19,239 nucleotides of DNA from Christensenella sp. UBA6406 (GTDB taxonomy: Bacteria; Bacillota; Clostridia; Christensenellales; UBA1242): contig DJPS01000056.1 of assembly GCA_002438625.1 (NCBI GenBank), positions 2,668 to 21,906 on the forward strand, given 5' to 3'. The notes under the pieces are model-generated. The model made no database searches, was not told the DNA's origin, and saw only the letters and a list, made by a program, of their open reading frames with translations. The position numbers and the translations under genes were made by a program. Of the stretch, positions 7,329 through 14,600 are shown piece by piece; the first letter of the stretch is position 1, and each line of letters starts with the position of its first letter.

Positions 7329-7754
7329 TTAAATGTATTTCTTCCATTCCACAACATCGTTGCCAACCTTTTTGATAAACGCCAAATCTTCACTTTTCCC
7401 ATTCTTCTCTTGCACTACACTAAAAAGTGAAAAATCATCGCCATAAGAAATTTTATAAATTATTGATTTATCATTTTTATTTATAAAAATCTTTCCGCTA
7501 TCAATCTTTTGCATCTCGCAATTTTCGCCCACTTTTGCAATAAAATCGCTTTCGCTTAAAACGACATAATCATAGGCAACTTGCCTTACCATAACACTTA
7601 AATTAAAACTATTCACCGCATTATTTTTGTAATTAGAAACCGACTGCACAAGCACCAAAACAACCGAACTTAATGCCAGAATGACAATCATCATAACAAG
7701 CGTTGTAAGCAAAACATAACCTTTTTTATTCTTTAAAACTTTCTTCACATTCAA
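7329..7754 (-). CDS. Minor prepilin-like protein, GspK/PilX type without Glu5
   Basis: A 141-residue protein with a prepilin-like start: basic leader, Gly12, then the hydrophobic helix YVLLTTLVMMIVILALSSVV. Position +5 after the cleavage glycine is Thr instead of the usual Glu, as in GspK/PilX-type minor pilins that cap or start the fibre. The C-terminal domain of about 100 residues is mostly beta-strand-like and not recognised. The start appears to be TTG at 7754 (AAAAGGGG 11 nt upstream); an in-frame TAA lies just before, and GTG at 7748 is the alternative. It precedes pilD by 26 bp, so the two are probably co-transcribed. A role at the pilus tip is inferred from family position, not shown. 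Confidence 0.75.
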   Translation of the reverse strand: MNVKKVLKNKKGYVLLTTLVMMIVILALSSVVLVLVQSVSNYKNNAVNSFNLSVMVRQVAYDYVVLSESDFIAKVGENCEMQKIDSGKIFINKNDKSIIYKISYGDDFSLFSVVQEKNGKSEDLAFIKKVGNDVVEWKKYI

Positions 7755-7883
7755 ACCGCATTAAGCCCCTTTTTAATTTTTAAAATGATAAAATAAATTT
7801 AAATTGATTAAAAATAATTCAAAACCATTTTTTATAACAAATTTTTAACGCAATTTTATTTTAATTTTAATCTATTCAGTTTT

Positions 7884-8372
7884 TTATTTAATCAACTTTA
7901 TAAAATCATTTTTCATTGCATAAATCTTTTTATCTTGCAAAAATGCTTCCGCATTAAAGCAAACTCTTTCGCCCGCTTCTTGCCACACCTTAAATTTTAC
8001 AACAATCTTTCCACTGCCTTTAAGTTGCCCATTTTCATTAAAACGGCACACATAAACGCCACTTTCAACGCTTTCAACCGCTCCATCAAAAGCCCAACCA
8101 ATCTGCCTTTCAAACTCACTTAGCGAAATCTTATTGCCCGAACCTTCACCCAAACTTTCGCCCGCATCTTCAGCATCCTTAAACGAACAATTTTCAAACA
8201 CAGTCAAAGCATTATCAATTTGCCTTACCGCAACATTAACCGCAACACTTTTTTGAAAACTCGCATTCGCATAAGAAATAAGAGAATAAAAACAAATTGA
8301 AATTATCATAATGATTGCCATTGAAATCACACACTCAACAAGCGTAAAACCTTTACAAACTCTTTTCCGCAC
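7884..8372 (-). CDS. Minor type IV prepilin
   Basis: A 162-residue prepilin. The leader MRKRVCKG ends at Gly8; the mature part begins FTLVECVISMAIIMIISICF, with the conserved Glu at +5 and a long hydrophobic helix, the class III signal read by PilD. The globular part (about residues 40-162) is not assignable, though its alternating strands (GVYVCRFNENG, GKIVVKFKVW) fit a minor pilin or pseudopilin fold. GTG at 8372 is the only reasonable start: an in-frame TAG lies directly before it and GGAG is 11 nt upstream. It lies between the PilM-like gene and the GspK/PilX-like gene, with a 129-bp gap to the latter. Confidence 0.88.
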   Translation of the reverse strand: MRKRVCKGFTLVECVISMAIIMIISICFYSLISYANASFQKSVAVNVAVRQIDNALTVFENCSFKDAEDAGESLGEGSGNKISLSEFERQIGWAFDGAVESVESGVYVCRFNENGQLKGSGKIVVKFKVWQEAGERVCFNAEAFLQDKKIYAMKNDFIKLIK

Positions 8373-8458
8373 CTACTCTAACTCTCCAACAAAAACACTA
8401 AAACTAAAAGCACAAACAAAACCTATAAGCCAACCGCAAAAAGCAAAATAAATAAATT

Positions 8459-8486
8459 TAAATTAAATGCAAATCGCATTAATTTA
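8459..8486. terminator. Weak stem-loop between the PilM-like gene and the next prepilin
   Basis: TAAATTA-A-ATGC (8459-8470) pairs with GCAT-TAATTTA (8476-8486): 11 bp with one bulged base and loop AAATC. On the - strand a T-rich stretch follows. It is AT-rich and may only attenuate transcription. I see nothing else in 8373-8615. Confidence 0.3.
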
Positions 8487-8615
8487 CACTCAAAACTATA
8501 AAATTAACTTACAATAAAAATGAAATTAATTTGTATATAATGCAAATTTAAATTTTTAAGCATATCAATTCTATTTTAAAGTTAAAGCAACGCATTTTGG
8601 CTTTATACTTTCTAT

Positions 8616-10157
8616 TTATTTTTTATGCTTATTCATTTTCTTTTTTGATAAATTTGCAAAATAATTATTTATTGACCTAAACGCAAAAGATGTGTTCATT
8701 GCAATCTTGCCAAACAAACTTTGTTTTTCCTTATCCATAAAGTTTTGCCCCTTGTTATAAACAACCGCATAAATCATCCCGTACAATGCAAAGAAATCAG
8801 TTATATAACAATTTTCAATTAAAGCATCATCAATATAAAGATATTCCAAATCATCATCTCCGCCCTTTGTTACCGCCTTTTTATAAGCCGTTGGCAAATT
8901 GATAACCGCAAACTCCTTCACATCGCCCATAAGTTGCTTTGCATTATATTTAAATGCGGAAATATATTTCTTAAATATAGCAAAATTTTGCTCCAATATC
9001 TTCGCATCCTTAACCGCACAAAACTCGCCCTTAAACACACCACTAATCTCACCACCAAACTCGCCCGCATTGCTTGATTTTTCGCCCATTTTTCCGCTTA
9101 CAATCTCGCTTCCATTTTCAGCCCCAAGTTCAATAGTTTTATCTCGCAATTCAGCCCCGTTATCATTCAATTTTTCACCCGAAACATCCGCAAAATCTTC
9201 ACTTGCATTGTCAACATTTTCAATCTTTTCAACATTGCCCGCTTTGTCAATTTTGTCCGCCTCGCTAGCCTTTCGCTTGTCCGCCTTATCACTAATCGCA
9301 AGTTGACTTTCAAACTCCCAAGCATAATCATCCATTAAATCTTGCCTTTTATGCTCGCCATTTTGCCAAGCCTTAAATTGCTCTATAAAATCATCCTTAT
9401 AATCAAACTCAATCTTGTGATTTCCGCCATTAGATTTCATAGCATTAAACCGCAAAAACTCCCCAGCAAAATTGTCCGTTACTTCACTTTCATAAACTCG
9501 CCTAACCCCAGATAAAATGTTGGTGCCAAATGAAAGTGGCAAAAAGTTGATTAACTTATCTTTATTTATAGAAATTAAACTTGAACTATCTTCATAAACA
9601 TTTGCCAAAATTAAAGATGAATGCTTAACCTTTCCACCAAGTGCAAGAAAACTATTTACACACGCATTGCTCTTAAAAGATACATTCCTTAAATTTAAAT
9701 TATATCTTTTCATAACACTCGCAATTTGTGTTAAAATACTTTTCTTAACAAATGTACAACTAAAAACCACTTGCTTTTTATTTTTAGAAAATATTGAACT
9801 ATTAAATTCTAATTCTTCAAAATTTACATACAACTTTCTAAGTTCAGCACGAAGGGCATCTTTCATTCTATTCTTTTGCATATATGGCAATGTAACCAAA
9901 TCCATTGTTATGTAATAATCAGGCAAAACCACATACACATCAGGTTGGCTCAACTCCTTATCCCCCATAAATGCAGATAAAACCAAATTCAATGTGTCGT
10001 AAACTTTTGATTCTTCCTTAATCAAATCTTTATCAATCTTAAATTGCTCTATGGTCGCCTTCCTAAAATCACTTCCATTATTAACAAAAACTTCCGCAAA
10101 CCCTTTCACATCGTCAAACCCAATCACAATGTTTGACATACTTCTATTTAAAGCCAT
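8616..10157 (-). CDS. PilM-like pilus assembly protein with a large acidic insertion
   Basis: A 513-residue protein without a clear signal peptide or membrane helix. The start (SNIVIGFDDVKGFAEVFVNN, about 8-27) resembles the first phosphate-binding strand-turn of actin-like PilM. VYVVLPDYYITMDLVTLP (74-91) matches the PilM/GspL pattern of a strand followed by a contact helix. SSLILANVYEDSSSLISI (180-197) resembles the second actin-like subdomain, and FFALYGMIYAVVYN (455-468) the typical C-terminal helix. Residues about 285-375 are a low-complexity stretch rich in Asp, Glu, Lys, Asn and Gly (ASEADKIDKAGNVEKIENVD, then SGEKL, GAENGSE), probably disordered. PilM normally binds the PilN tail, but no PilN/PilO gene is visible here. 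The ATG at 10157 has AAAGGG 9 nt upstream; ATG at 10139 is the alternative. The assignment rests on pattern and context. Confidence 0.6.
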   Translation of the reverse strand: MALNRSMSNIVIGFDDVKGFAEVFVNNGSDFRKATIEQFKIDKDLIKEESKVYDTLNLVLSAFMGDKELSQPDVYVVLPDYYITMDLVTLPYMQKNRMKDALRAELRKLYVNFEELEFNSSIFSKNKKQVVFSCTFVKKSILTQIASVMKRYNLNLRNVSFKSNACVNSFLALGGKVKHSSLILANVYEDSSSLISINKDKLINFLPLSFGTNILSGVRRVYESEVTDNFAGEFLRFNAMKSNGGNHKIEFDYKDDFIEQFKAWQNGEHKRQDLMDDYAWEFESQLAISDKADKRKASEADKIDKAGNVEKIENVDNASEDFADVSGEKLNDNGAELRDKTIELGAENGSEIVSGKMGEKSSNAGEFGGEISGVFKGEFCAVKDAKILEQNFAIFKKYISAFKYNAKQLMGDVKEFAVINLPTAYKKAVTKGGDDDLEYLYIDDALIENCYITDFFALYGMIYAVVYNKGQNFMDKEKQSLFGKIAMNTSFAFRSINNYFANLSKKKMNKHKK

Positions 10158-10231
10158 TCCTCTTTTCCCTTTAAAAAATGATTATAATTAAAATTTATTT
10201 ACAAATTTAAACCCCAAAACTTCATACTTCT

Positions 10232-10260
10232 ATTTTAACATATTTTTATGCTTTTTGCAC
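10232..10260 (-). promoter_or_regulatory. Candidate extended -10 promoter for the PilM-like gene
   Basis: On the - strand: TATG-T-TAAAAT with -10 TAAAAT at 10237-10232 and the TG extension directly upstream, and a weak -35 GTGCAA (10260-10255) at 17-nt spacing. It lies about 75 nt before the start. A TTGACA farther upstream (complement of 10302-10307) has no good -10 at the right distance. Confidence 0.4.
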
Positions 10261-10377
10261 ATTTTTAGCGGATATTTTTACTTATTTTCAATATATAAAT
10301 GTGTCAAATCATCACACCAAAACAAAACATTATAACTATATATGCAACAAAATGAAAATTTGAATAAATAACAAAAT

Positions 10378-10857
10378 TTAACCCATTATTTGATAAACCA
10401 AATTGCACGATTGCTTATCATTCCCATAAACCAATTTGCATTTAATTAAATTATCTAAAATGCTAAAAACAATTTGCTCCACACACTCAAACTCCCACAA
10501 TTTTTCATCATCAAGCAATAATGAATTATTATAAAATTTAATCTCTTTAAAGACACCACCATCACCGCCAACATTCAAGCCACCATCGCCCAAATCTTCA
10601 CTAGCATTTAAAGCCCTTAAACCCGAACCATCAACACTAGCCACAAACCGCAAGCCACCGCCCGCATTATCTGCAACAAATTTGCTTAGAAACTTATCCG
10701 CCACTTCAATCTCAGCATTTACAGCAGTTAAAACCTTTTTAGTCTGCACATATGAATTTATAGACATACAAAACATAACCACCAAAGCCATAACAACCGC
10801 CCCAACCGCCATTGCCACGCTAAGTTCAACAAGCGTATAACCCCGTTTCTCTCGCAC
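10378..10857 (-). CDS. Minor type IV prepilin
   Basis: A protein of about 159 residues with a clean class III prepilin signal: leader ending EKRG, then YTLVELSVAMAVGAVVMALV with Glu at +5 and a long hydrophobic helix. A Gly-rich middle (GDGGLNVGGDGG) sits in the variable domain, and the end has several short strands and three cysteines (FECVEQ, IKCKLV, QSCNLV). GTG at 10857 is preferred because AAAGGGGG lies 8 nt upstream; TTG at 10863 would be only 2 nt from it. Downstream (- strand) is the PilM-like gene after 220 bp. Upstream is a long gene-free region with an inverted repeat (10900-10958) that may control it. It is likely a minor or initiator pilin, the class often written PilW/GspJ or PilV/GspI; I cannot say which. 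Confidence 0.88.
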   Translation of the reverse strand: MREKRGYTLVELSVAMAVGAVVMALVVMFCMSINSYVQTKKVLTAVNAEIEVADKFLSKFVADNAGGGLRFVASVDGSGLRALNASEDLGDGGLNVGGDGGVFKEIKFYNNSLLLDDEKLWEFECVEQIVFSILDNLIKCKLVYGNDKQSCNLVYQIMG

Positions 10858-10899
10858 AATCAAAGCCCCCTTTTAAAAAATTTTAAACCATCACGCACA

Positions 10900-10958
10900 A
10901 AATTGATAAATAATTTTATAATTGAAAAATATTCGTATAACAGCAAATTTATCAATTT
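10900..10958. promoter_or_regulatory. 12-bp inverted repeat in the leader of the minor prepilin gene
   Basis: AAATTGATAAAT (10900-10911) and ATTTATCAATTT (10947-10958) are perfect inverted copies 35 nt apart, 45-100 nt upstream of the prepilin start. Related TTGATAAAT-type sites follow: ATATCAATAAAT near 10998-11010, the palindrome TTGATAAATCAA at 11090-11101, and ATATCAATAAA near 11119-11129. They could be operators or an mRNA hairpin. The rest of 10864-11330 is AT-rich with no gene seen. Confidence 0.45.
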
Positions 10959-11334
10959 AGCCACAAAGATTTTTACCTTAAAATCCATTTAACCAAATAT
11001 ATCAATAAATACAAAATTGAATTTTAAATAAATTATGTAACATTAAAATTTTAGCAAGTTAAATTTTAAAATTATCAAACGCAACAACCTTGATAAATCA
11101 ATGCACCACAATTTATATATATCAATAAAACAAAAAACCTGCCACACATTTTTCTCACTTATATTTTACCATAAAATAAAAATAAAAAGCAATCAAAACC
11201 CGCAAATAAATTGCCCTAAAACACACAATCCCGCAAAAAGCAAAAAAGCAATAAAATTATTTAAAAATTTAACCGCCTAGCAATCCCTTTAAATCAGCCA
11301 CCCCTAACCCCGAACAAACCAAACAAGACAAAAA

Positions 11335-11354
11335 AGCGGAATGAATTTTATTCT
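11335..11354. repeat. AGCGGA motif at the edge of repeat cluster 2
   Basis: AGCGGAATGAATTTTATTC starts at 11335, with GAAT (11339-11342) and ATTC (11350-11353) able to pair. It marks the beginning of the C-rich repeat region in the second gene-free stretch, as elements 1-4 do in the first. Confidence 0.35.
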
Positions 11355-11709
11355 TAAAAAACAACCAGACAAACATCTTCACGCTTTCAACAACTCTTTC
11401 TCCCCAAGAAAACCCAAAAAGACAAAAAGGCAAAATAAGTTAATTTTGAACCGCAAAACCCTCAAACCCACAACGCACGCTTTCACCCAACGCCCCGTGT
11501 CGCTCGCCCCAACCGCCGACCTCGTAACCCGTTCCCGCACGCCCGCTCCCCACTCCGCCACACTCAACGCCTTAACGCTCCCACACCCAAGAAACGCCCC
11601 CAAAGAACGGCAAACTCGCCCGCCCGCTTGACTGCTCGCTCATCCACCCGCACTGAGCATTGCACAAAACCATAGCAACCAGTTAAACGCACTTACGCCC
11701 CGTTCCCCA

Positions 11710-11752
11710 AGCAGAACCGCAATGCTCCACTCTCCGCATTGCTAAAATGAAT
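11710..11752. repeat. AGCAGA-type hairpin, second copy of element 2
   Basis: AGCAGAA, then GCAATGC (11719-11725) and GCATTGC (11736-11742) with the same 10-nt loop as at 1400-1444, then TAAAATGAAT. The only difference in the shared segment is C11717 in place of T1407. Confidence 0.75.
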
Positions 11753-11766
11753 AAAATTAAAGCAGA

Positions 11767-11790
11767 ACCGCTCCGCTAAGGATGATTGAT
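11767..11790. repeat. AGCAGA-type element in cluster 2
   Basis: AGCAGAACCGCTCCGCTAAG followed by GATGATTG begins at about 11761-11767, directly after the preceding hairpin, and resembles element 4 and the motif at 1746 (AGCAGAACCGCTTACGCT). Self-pairing here is weak, so it may be a decayed copy. It directly precedes the 32-nt block at 11797. Confidence 0.4.
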
Positions 11791-12075
11791 AAAGCCCGCT
11801 CGCCCCAAGTGCGGATAAAGGCGAACCAGCCACCACACTCCCCCGCAAAGCCCCCACACACTCAGCCACTCACGCCCAACCACAACTCCACTGCCTTTGC
11901 CCTTGCACTTGCCTGCTCGCTACGCACGCCTTCAACCCCAACGCACATTTCCCCACCCAACGCACCGTGTCGCTCGCCCCGCCTCCGCACGCTTCCGCCG
12001 ACTGCTCGCTCCGTCCGCTTTCACTTTAGCAAGAGTTTCCAACCGTAACAAAACAATAAACGAACGAACCAGAAA

Positions 12076-12091
12076 AGCAGATTAATTTAAT
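12076..12091. repeat. Edge motif of repeat cluster 2
   Basis: AGCAGATTAATTTAAT matches 2110-2125 apart from one base. A related inverted repeat, GCAAATTAA (12163-12171) and TTAATCTGC (12179-12187), lies 80 nt on. Between 12092 and 12242 I see AT-rich sequence and no gene. Confidence 0.4.
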
Positions 12092-12245
12092 TTTTTATTA
12101 ACAAAACAGCACGCAACAAACCCTTAACCCACAATAAAATTTTAATTTAACAAGCCCAAAAAGCAAATTAAATTAATTTTAATCTGCAAAACTCTCAACC
12201 CCACAAAAACTGACCGCAATCACAAAGTTTTCTTACTCAACACAC

Positions 12246-12287
12246 AAAAAAAATGATGCCAAAGCATTTTCGCTTAAACATCATTTT
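12246..12287 (-). terminator. Strong Rho-independent terminator of the large pilin gene
   Basis: On the - strand, AAAATGATG (12287-12279) pairs with CATCATTTT (12258-12250), 9 perfect bp. It is extended inside by T-G wobbles and AAGC/GCTT around loop GAAAAT. Eight T follow from the 3' arm outward (complement of 12246-12253). It lies about 60 nt past the pilin stop, so the pilin message is probably monocistronic. Confidence 0.85.
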
Positions 12288-12347
12288 AAGTTAAATTTAT
12301 ATTTAATTTTGCAAATTAACAAAACCCTATTTTATACTGCCTTAAAA

Positions 12348-14195
12348 TTAAGCATTTGCAACAGTTGTGCCGTTTAATGTTAAAACACCAGTTCCTGTGC
12401 AGTTGTTCTTAGCAACAATATCATAATAATTGTTACCGTTAGCATTGCAAACCGCAAATAGATTTACAGCAACATTGCCTTTGTTGTTATCATCCTTAGT
12501 TACATATGCATTATTTACCTTGTAATCAACATTAACATTACCATTGCTTTCGCAATCTGTTAAAGTTAAAGTCTTAATTACTGTACCATAAATAACCAAA
12601 CCACTTGCATAACAAGCATTGTTAGGTGTCTTTGCTGTAGCTGATGCAGTGATAACACCTGTATTCTTGCAGTTTACTAATTCAACAGTATTTGCATTTG
12701 TGTAACCTAAGATACCCGCAGCCTTTTCACCACCATTAACTTGTGCGTTGTTCACACAGTTGCTGATAATTACAGTTGCTTCCTTAGCATTTGTGCCTTT
12801 TTCATTATAAGCACCACCAACGATACCACCAACACCATCAAAAGCAGAAACTTTACCGCTAACAGTTACATTCTCAACAGTTAAATCGCCAAATGAGAAA
12901 CCAACTAACGCACCAACTTTATCTCCATAAACACTTGCACCAGTAGGAATATCAATATTTACATTTGTAAGTTTAACATTCTTAATAGTTGCATTAGTTA
13001 CAATACCGAATAAGCCATAAACAAATTCTTTCTTTCCAGTGATTGTAGATGTGTTTTTGAATGTATTTTTTGGACTATAACCAATGTTATTTAAATTAGA
13101 AATAGTCTTGTTGTTACCATCAAATACACCAGAGAATGATTTAACACCATTATCTCTTGCGAAATTACCAATAGGTGTCCAACCATCTTTAAGTGCGATA
13201 TCACTAGTTAATTGAACAGTGATTCCCTCATAAGTTGCTTTATTATTAACAGCATCTCTAAATGAGCAAAGTTGTTCATAAGTTGCAATTTGAGTTGTGA
13301 AAGTCTCAGGGTTAGCAATCTCTACACCCTCAGCCTTTTCTGCAACATAACCATTTGTATTATCAAAGTTTTCAGCATTAATAGTTACATTTTCACCAGC
13401 TGTTACCTTAGCAATAATTGCATTGTTTTCGACCTTAGCATCACTACCAGCAACAACTAATTCTTTAACATAACTTGCATTTTCAGTTACAACACGACCC
13501 TTTTCAACAGTTACCTTTTCAGCATAACCGAATAAGTGGAAACTGTTTGCCTTAACTGCCTTAACAGCAACATTTTTAACTGTACCATATTGATTTACAG
13601 TTGCATTAGGTGTATTTACAGTTAATGTTCCGCTAATGTTACCACTAACAGTAGCATTCCCATTTGCATCAGAAGCTAAAGTAACATTACCATTTAATGT
13701 GTTGTTACCAGTTGCAAAACTTGACATTGTAGAAATAGAAATTGAACCATTATAATCATATGCAAGGAAATAGTTAAAGTTCATCTTCTTGCTTGTAACA
13801 ACTTCCTTAGCATTCTTAACTGTTAGCCACAATTCCCAACTATCAGTGTCGTAATCTTTTGCATGAGAAACAACTTCCATCTTTTCATTTAATAATAGAA
13901 TTTGATTAGAATCTTTATCCCATACAAAACGATAATCTTCAGTTGTAGGATTGAACTTGCCTATTCCATAACCAGCATCATCCAAAATTTCTACAACTTG
14001 TTGCATACTCTCAACATTTTGCTCAGTTGCAAGTGCTGTGTTCATATTCTTGCAAAGTTGAGTATCTGCTGAAATATTTGCCTTTCTTACAAGTGTTGTA
14101 TATGTAGGAATCAAAACTGCTGCCAAAATTGCAATAACAGCGATTACAATAACCAACTCTGTAAGCGTAAAACCTTTTTTCATTTTAGATTTCAT
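12348..14195 (-). CDS. Type IV pilin fused to a GLUG-type beta-solenoid
   Basis: A 615-residue protein. The leader MKSKMKKG is followed by FTLTELVIVIAVIAILAAVL, a textbook class III prepilin signal with Glu at +5. The alpha-1 helix runs on through about residue 75 (VRKANISADTQLCKNMNTAL). Residues 80-140 complete a small pilin-like head (YRFVWDKDSNQILLLN). Beyond a typical pilin's end, residues 165-295 are short repeated strands, and 305-515 form a module with GLUG-like units: VYGLFGIVTNATIKNVKL (392-409), VGALVGFSFGDLTVENVTV (427-445), VGGIVGGAYN to ISNCVN (455-482), and AAGILGYTN to VNCKNTG (492-513). The rest is strand-rich to the C-terminus, with no sortase motif or anchor. ATG at 14195 has AAGGAG 10 nt upstream. 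Promoter, terminator and low C-skew suggest high expression. It is the likely major or displayed adhesive subunit; the ligand is unknown. Confidence 0.88.
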   Translation of the reverse strand: MKSKMKKGFTLTELVIVIAVIAILAAVLIPTYTTLVRKANISADTQLCKNMNTALATEQNVESMQQVVEILDDAGYGIGKFNPTTEDYRFVWDKDSNQILLLNEKMEVVSHAKDYDTDSWELWLTVKNAKEVVTSKKMNFNYFLAYDYNGSISISTMSSFATGNNTLNGNVTLASDANGNATVSGNISGTLTVNTPNATVNQYGTVKNVAVKAVKANSFHLFGYAEKVTVEKGRVVTENASYVKELVVAGSDAKVENNAIIAKVTAGENVTINAENFDNTNGYVAEKAEGVEIANPETFTTQIATYEQLCSFRDAVNNKATYEGITVQLTSDIALKDGWTPIGNFARDNGVKSFSGVFDGNNKTISNLNNIGYSPKNTFKNTSTITGKKEFVYGLFGIVTNATIKNVKLTNVNIDIPTGASVYGDKVGALVGFSFGDLTVENVTVSGKVSAFDGVGGIVGGAYNEKGTNAKEATVIISNCVNNAQVNGGEKAAGILGYTNANTVELVNCKNTGVITASATAKTPNNACYASGLVIYGTVIKTLTLTDCESNGNVNVDYKVNNAYVTKDDNNKGNVAVNLFAVCNANGNNYYDIVAKNNCTGTGVLTLNGTTVANA

Positions 14196-14308
14196 TTTTC
14201 TTTTACTCCTTATAATTATATTTAATCTTTCTTTTGTCTTTTTTCTTCTACTTTTTATCTCTTAAATTTTTCTTCTTTTTTAATGCGATTATTCATCAGC
14301 ATAAGCAT

Positions 14309-14337
14309 AATATAGCATAATTTTAGCCATATGTCAA
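14309..14337 (-). promoter_or_regulatory. Strong sigma-A promoter of the pilin gene
   Basis: On the - strand: consensus -35 TTGACA (14337-14332), a 17-nt spacer, and -10 TATATT (14314-14309) with a TG extension (TGCTATATT). It predicts a leader of about 105 nt that is purine-rich and ends in AAGGAGTAAAAGA. This is the best promoter in the window. Confidence 0.8.
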
Positions 14338-14351
14338 CCATTTTGGCATAA

Positions 14352-14393
14352 TTTGTAAAAATATTTTTTTATAAAATTTTGATATTTTACAAA
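14352..14393. promoter_or_regulatory. Inverted repeat just upstream of the pilin promoter
   Basis: TTTGTAAAAATAT (14352-14364) and ATATTTTACAAA (14382-14393) pair over 12 bp with one bulged base. The repeat begins 14 bp upstream of the -35. It has no T tract, so an operator or UP-like role is more likely than termination of the upstream gene. From 14394 to 14600 I see only AT-rich sequence and no convincing terminator. Confidence 0.45.
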
Positions 14394-14600
14394 TATATAA
14401 ATATTAGTCCAACCACACCAACCTAATTGTATCAATGTTGTAAAATTATTTTTTTATTTTTTCCACCTATGCAAAAATATTTTATGAGCCAAAGATAAAT
14501 AATATGAATAAAAATTTATTTAAATTATAAAGAAATAATGTTTAATTGCGTAACTGATTTAATTTTAAAATAGAATTATATCAATATTTATATGGATAGC

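Larger units (their letters stand above)
11495..11980. repeat. C-rich mosaic repeat, cluster 2
   Basis: This holds the blocks of cluster 1 in another order. CCGTGTCGCTCGCCCC occurs at 11495-11510, 11965-11980 and, in cluster 1, at 1213-1228. The block from TGCTCGCTCATCCACCCGCA (about 11632) to the hairpin at 11752 matches about 1323-1445. A 32-nt block at 11797-11828 is identical to 1219-1250. CACACTCAGCCAC (about 11859) and the GCCTTTGCCC to TTGCCTGCTCGCT stretch (about 11893-11921) also recur. Two of the three CCGTGTCGCTCGCCCC copies are preceded by CACCCAACGC. No credible gene is seen on either strand. Confidence 0.75.

Noticed and set aside
7884..10863. pilN or pilO hidden between the pilus genes
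   Set aside because: The gaps are 129-243 bp with no open frame long enough for a protein with a membrane helix and periplasmic-type domain.
11341..12085. Open frames of 62-96 codons in the second gene-free region
   Set aside because: Same reasons as the first region: no ribosome binding sites, repeat-derived sequence and odd composition.
14352..14393. Terminator of the giant surface protein gene
   Set aside because: The stem is almost entirely A/T, no T tract follows on the - strand, and it lies about 200 nt past the stop directly against a promoter.
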